From Parcubacteria group bacterium (GTDB taxonomy: Bacteria > Patescibacteriota > Minisyncoccia > UBA6257 > UBA11618): DNA of 35,554 nucleotides. The notes under the pieces were generated by a model that was given only the letters and a program-made list of their open reading frames with translations, did no database searches and had not been told where the DNA came from. Shown here piece by piece: positions 32,216 through 35,554 of the stretch. How positions within the stretch are numbered: the first letter of the stretch is position 1; each line of letters opens with the position of its first letter. Both the position numbers and the translations under genes were made by a program. The stretch is taken from positions 1-35,554 of the forward strand of contig CALRGO010000005.1 in assembly GCA_943357895.1 (NCBI GenBank), read 5' to 3'.

Positions 32216-33550
32216 TTAAACTGCGAGTTTTTTAAGGATATAATCCTTCACGTCTGCAATCTGTATGCGCTCTTGTGCCATAGTATCCCTGTCGCGCACC
32301 GTTACCGCATTGTCGTTGATCGTTTCGAAGTCGAGGGTTATGCAAAACGGCGTGCCGATTTCGTCTTGCCTACGGTACCGCTTACCTATCGACTGCGTTT
32401 CGTCGTAGTCACACATAAATGCCTTACGCAATTCGGCATATAAGGGCTCTGCGATTTTTGCGAGTTCTTCTTTTTTAGAAAGCGGAAGAACAGCGGCTTT
32501 ATATGGCGCCATCCAGTACGGGAACTTCATTACAACGCGCACTTCTTTCTCGCCCTCCTCGGCAGTTGGCGCCTCGTCTTCGTGGTATGCCTCGAGCATG
32601 GCAACGAGCACCGTACGGTCCAAGCCAAACGTCGGCTCTATCACATGCGGCAAGAACTTCTCGCTGGTTTCAGGGTCGGTGTAGCGCATATCCCTCCCAC
32701 TCGCTTCCATATGGTTCTTTAAATCGAAGTCTGTGCGGTATGCGAGGCCGTATAATTCTTTACGGCCAAAGGGATAGTCATATTCAATGTCTATTGTGCG
32801 CTTCGAGTAATGCGCACGCTCGCCGTCCTCAATGTCCTTAACGTAGTAATGCTCTTTTTTAACGCCGCAATGCGCGAGCCATGCGTGCATTTCTTCCAAC
32901 CAGTATTCAAAATGCTTTTCCCACTCGACTTCACGCACGAAGTACTCGAATTCCATTAAGTCGAATTCGCGGGTGCGGAAAATAAAATTACCGGGGGTAA
33001 TTTCGTTACGGAAAACGCGACCTTGTGCGGCGATACCAAACGGCAAACGGCGACGCATGGTCTGCGCCACAGCCGGAAAGTCCACAAACATACCCTGCGC
33101 CAATTCGCCGCGCAGATATGCCTGCGACTGCGCGTCTTCCGTAGCGCCTAAAAATGTTTTAAATAAAAGATTAAACTGCCGTGCTTCGCCAAGTTCTCCC
33201 CCGCACGACGGACACTTTCCATCTATACTGCCTGTCCCGAGCGATTCGAGGGAATCCGCACGAAAACGCTCGTGGCATTTTTTGCATTCCACTAGTGGAT
33301 CAGCAAACTGCTTAACGTGGCCACTCGCCTCCCATACCTTCGGGCTCATTACGAGCGCGGCGTCGATGCCCACCATGTCCGTACGCTGTCGCACAAAACG
33401 GTTCCACCACTCATCCTTAATATTCTTTTTAAGCTCCACGCCAAGCGGGCCATAATCCCACGAATTAGCTAAGCCGCCGTAAATCTCCGAGCCGGCAAAA
33501 ACAAAACCGCGTCGCTTCGCCAAATTCGTTATTTTTTCCATCAAGTCCAT
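32216..33550 (-). CDS. glyS: Glycine-tRNA ligase (dimeric, eukaryotic/archaeal-like type)
   Basis: A 444-aa class II GlyRS of the alpha2 type (the one-gene enzyme of many Gram-positives, not the alpha2beta2 form). Visible are GFVFAGSEIYGG and SWDYGPLGVELK near the start, a zinc-binding pair CKKC / CPSCGGE (about 88-118), class II motif 2 (FRNEITPGNFIFRTREFDLMEFEYF), motif 3 (EPTFGLDRTVLVAMLEAY) and the anticodon-binding domain after about 345. An extended -10 TGGTATAAA lies 5 nt before ATG, so the mRNA should be leaderless. Confidence 0.96.
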   Translation of the reverse strand: MDLMEKITNLAKRRGFVFAGSEIYGGLANSWDYGPLGVELKKNIKDEWWNRFVRQRTDMVGIDAALVMSPKVWEASGHVKQFADPLVECKKCHERFRADSLESLGTGSIDGKCPSCGGELGEARQFNLLFKTFLGATEDAQSQAYLRGELAQGMFVDFPAVAQTMRRRLPFGIAAQGRVFRNEITPGNFIFRTREFDLMEFEYFVREVEWEKHFEYWLEEMHAWLAHCGVKKEHYYVKDIEDGERAHYSKRTIDIEYDYPFGRKELYGLAYRTDFDLKNHMEASGRDMRYTDPETSEKFLPHVIEPTFGLDRTVLVAMLEAYHEDEAPTAEEGEKEVRVVMKFPYWMAPYKAAVLPLSKKEELAKIAEPLYAELRKAFMCDYDETQSIGKRYRRQDEIGTPFCITLDFETINDNAVTVRDRDTMAQERIQIADVKDYILKKLAV

Positions 33551-33555
33551 GCGTT

Positions 33556-33564
33556 TTTATACCA
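33556..33564 (-). promoter_or_regulatory. Extended -10 giving a leaderless glyS mRNA
   Basis: TGGTATAAA on the minus strand with the hexamer at 33556-33561, 5 nt before the ATG at 33550. Confidence 0.6.
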
Positions 33565-33573
33565 TGCAACCGC

Positions 33574-35265
33574 CTATTGGACAATTCCCTGCCCTGCCGC
33601 CGTTGCGTCGTCTGGCAAGGCTGTTGTTACTTCGGGTGCCGAAGAATGAATAACAATACCGGTAAAGTCATCTGTTGCGGATAAATCCGTAACGCCTAAA
33701 AGCGGCGCGTTCTTTCCCTTCATGTCCGCAGTCGGCACCGAAGATAACTGGAACACTGCCTCTGGTGCCGTACCTAACAGGCCCGTGGTTGCTGAAATAC
33801 GGTCGAGCCGCCACACGACTTCGCGCGTTGCAAGGTCGTATACCGGCTTGCCGTCTACGTTCGATTTTACCGCACCCGTAAACGTAACGCCCTGTGGCAC
33901 TTTCGCACGCACGGTAACCCCGCGCACGTCTGTTGCGTAGTTTGTTAACTTCCAGTGCACGGTATATTCCGTAAGGTTACCGACTTTCGGCGGCACCATG
34001 CCCTTATTCACGATACCCGACGCCGCGTCGCGGAAGTAACCGCGCGACGAAACATCCGTTTGCCCCGCGAGCTTCGTTTCGTAATCGAGTGTGCCCACGG
34101 TCGTATCCGCCTTCACCTCACCATGCATCTTTAATATGAAATTGCGGTCGCCGAGCCGGCGAATACCATAATCATTTTTAACTTTTATAGAAAAACCAAC
34201 AGAACCGCCTTCGGTATCCGGCTTTGCCATATACCACGTAATGCGCGGCGCACCACCAGCACCGCGGCCGACCGTGCCGCCATCTACCGGCACAACTGTG
34301 GCGATATCAAACAACGGCGAAAGTAAATCGGCCGTCATAGTAAGCCCGCCGCGCGGTGCCTTTAAGCCGTCCATAGTGTATGAGAGCGTATATGAAAGCG
34401 TATCGCCCAAATGCGCCACATAATCCGGCTGGTCGTTCACGTCGGCAAGCACAACAAGTGGCGCGGCCTCTACTTCAACGGAGGTAGACCCCGTGGCTAT
34501 GGGGTATTTTGCAGAGCCCGTTGACCGGACCACGGAAACAGTAAACGGCGCACTACCCGCAGCCGTAAAACGCCCCTTAATTGCTAAACTATCTGCCGAC
34601 CCTTTTTTTAATCCGCCGATATTCCATACGTTATTGCCACTATCAGGATCGGTAGAAGCGGAGGCAAATACAAACGAACTAGGATACGTTATTTTCACCG
34701 CTAAACCGTCCAAATCCTCGCCGGTTTTATTGGCATACGCTATGGTAATTTCGATCTGCTCGCCGCTTGCGGCTTTTTCGGGTGCCGTGACTGCAAGCTC
34801 AAAACCGGATGCGACGACTGGCGGCACCCACTCTTCCGTTTTTTCGAATACCGCGGAGCTGCCGGCTTGGACGTACGACAATTGAGCTTGGAATGAATCG
34901 ACCGGACCCACTATAGCGTCTACGCCATCCGGAAGCTCAGCGACTGCCATTACGGTAAACGGAATTTCGATAAACGAACCAACACCGACGTCGCCGACCT
35001 GCTTTACCATAAAGCTCGTGCCGAGAGAGTCATTCGCAAAAACGAATCCCGCAGGGAGCGAAAGCGAAAGTGATGCGCCCCTCCATACCGCCGCGGATGA
35101 ATTACCCACGCCAATAACAAGCTCAAAAGGCGCCCCGTAGGCAATCTTTTCCGGCCCCTTGAATACTATTTGCACGCCCGCAGAGCTACCACCTAAAAAT
35201 AAAAAATAATATGCCGCGCATCCGGCAATAACGACACCGAGAGTCCACCCCCAAAAGCCCTTCAT
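33574..35265 (-). CDS. Membrane-anchored surface protein with DUF11/cadherin-like beta repeats
   Basis: A 563-aa protein. The start at 35265 (MKGFWGWTLGVVIAGCAAYY) gives one N-terminal membrane anchor (about 5-24); a -10-like TATCAT lies 9 nt before it. The rest is extracellular and beta-rich. At least three repeats share the pattern of DUF11-type domains: a strand like ELVIGVGNSSAAVWRGASLS or EITIAYANKTGEDLDGLAVK, then YPSSFVFASAS, and near the end YTVHWKLTNYATDVRGVTVR. Probably an envelope stalk or adhesin. glyS follows 23 nt downstream. Confidence 0.8.
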   Translation of the reverse strand: MKGFWGWTLGVVIAGCAAYYFLFLGGSSAGVQIVFKGPEKIAYGAPFELVIGVGNSSAAVWRGASLSLSLPAGFVFANDSLGTSFMVKQVGDVGVGSFIEIPFTVMAVAELPDGVDAIVGPVDSFQAQLSYVQAGSSAVFEKTEEWVPPVVASGFELAVTAPEKAASGEQIEITIAYANKTGEDLDGLAVKITYPSSFVFASASTDPDSGNNVWNIGGLKKGSADSLAIKGRFTAAGSAPFTVSVVRSTGSAKYPIATGSTSVEVEAAPLVVLADVNDQPDYVAHLGDTLSYTLSYTMDGLKAPRGGLTMTADLLSPLFDIATVVPVDGGTVGRGAGGAPRITWYMAKPDTEGGSVGFSIKVKNDYGIRRLGDRNFILKMHGEVKADTTVGTLDYETKLAGQTDVSSRGYFRDAASGIVNKGMVPPKVGNLTEYTVHWKLTNYATDVRGVTVRAKVPQGVTFTGAVKSNVDGKPVYDLATREVVWRLDRISATTGLLGTAPEAVFQLSSVPTADMKGKNAPLLGVTDLSATDDFTGIVIHSSAPEVTTALPDDATAAGQGIVQ

Positions 35266-35288
35266 GTAGTTCGTATGATAGCGTGCCC

Positions 35289-35537
35289 TTATAAGCGCAC
35301 GCAATCGGCTGCGACGGCACGCTGTGGCAAACAGCTACCGCACAGGAATAACTGCGTGCGGAACGAAAAATAATCAGGGTTACCACCACACCATTCGCAC
35401 GCGGCAAAGGTAGGGTCGTACCCGAGCACAGCAAGCAAGGCCTGCGGCGCAGGTGGAACTTTTTCAGATAACAATGCCCATAGCTCTTCGTCCGGCTCCC
35501 ACTCGGGCGCGAGCTCGCGCACAATACGCGCATTCAT
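35289..35537 (-). CDS. Small zinc-ribbon protein of unknown function
   Basis: An 82-aa protein with two CxxC pairs, CEWC (about 47-50) and CGSC (about 66-69), which should bind one zinc. The N-terminal half is acidic and helical. The ATG overlaps a TGA stop (ATGA) of a frame entering from the window edge, which suggests coupling to an upstream gene of which only five codons are visible. It precedes the surface-protein gene by 23 nt. Function unknown. Confidence 0.65.
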   Translation of the reverse strand: MNARIVRELAPEWEPDEELWALLSEKVPPAPQALLAVLGYDPTFAACEWCGGNPDYFSFRTQLFLCGSCLPQRAVAADCVRL

Positions 35538-35554
35538 AAGCGAAGCAAGCGGCA

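Overview
This window looks like a fragment of a Patescibacteria (Candidate Phyla Radiation) chromosome, most likely from the Parcubacteria. The evidence is a 16S gene of CPR type split by introns and unlinked to 23S, trimmed-down housekeeping proteins (AlaRS of 586 aa, RF1 without domain 1), type IV pilus genes, a DUF5667-like protein and many membrane-anchored proteins without clear relatives. No lineage below this level can be assigned from sequence reading alone. TAA, TGA and TAG all end ordinary genes, so there is no sign of a recoded stop.

Layout. 1-1750 (minus): start of a PilB/GspE-like ATPase, a membrane protein, a type IV prepilin and a CheY-like regulator. 1861-2553: an orphan gene. 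2916-5760 (minus): 16S rRNA interrupted by two introns in the decoding region, the second encoding a LAGLIDADG endonuclease; a 30-bp processing stem encloses the gene. 6155-7152 (plus): L31 and a short RF1. 7249-11767 (minus): orphan genes, a lytic transglycosylase, L25, class II aldolase and a two-gene orphan operon. 11868-19467 (minus): a surface protein split by an in-frame amber codon, an unknown protein, a PfkB kinase, AlaRS and a DUF5667-like protein. 19572-19744 (plus): a probable unannotated small RNA. 19778-22727 (minus): RpoD and DnaG. 22819-23094 (plus): L28 and tRNA-Pro. 23152-27636 (minus): TatD, S6-SSB-S18-PAP2-histidine kinase-response regulator. 27734-28300: another orphan. 28416-35537 (minus): MetRS, AI-2E family permease, M16 protease, GlyRS, a large surface protein and a zinc-ribbon protein.

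The most interesting theme is translation initiation. The 16S 3' end reads GGATTACTTAATTAAAG where bacteria normally have GGATCACCTCCTT, so the CCUCC anti-Shine-Dalgarno is missing. Consistently, most core genes have a -10 box (often an extended TGGTATnnT) only 5-12 nt before the start codon, implying leaderless or nearly leaderless mRNAs, and they lack Shine-Dalgarno motifs. Five orphan genes do the opposite: four sigma-70-type promoters produce 40-70 nt leaders and each start is preceded by a good purine-rich GGAG/GGAGG motif. The window thus seems to hold two initiation regimes. All promoter, intron and RNA-structure statements come from reading the sequence by eye.
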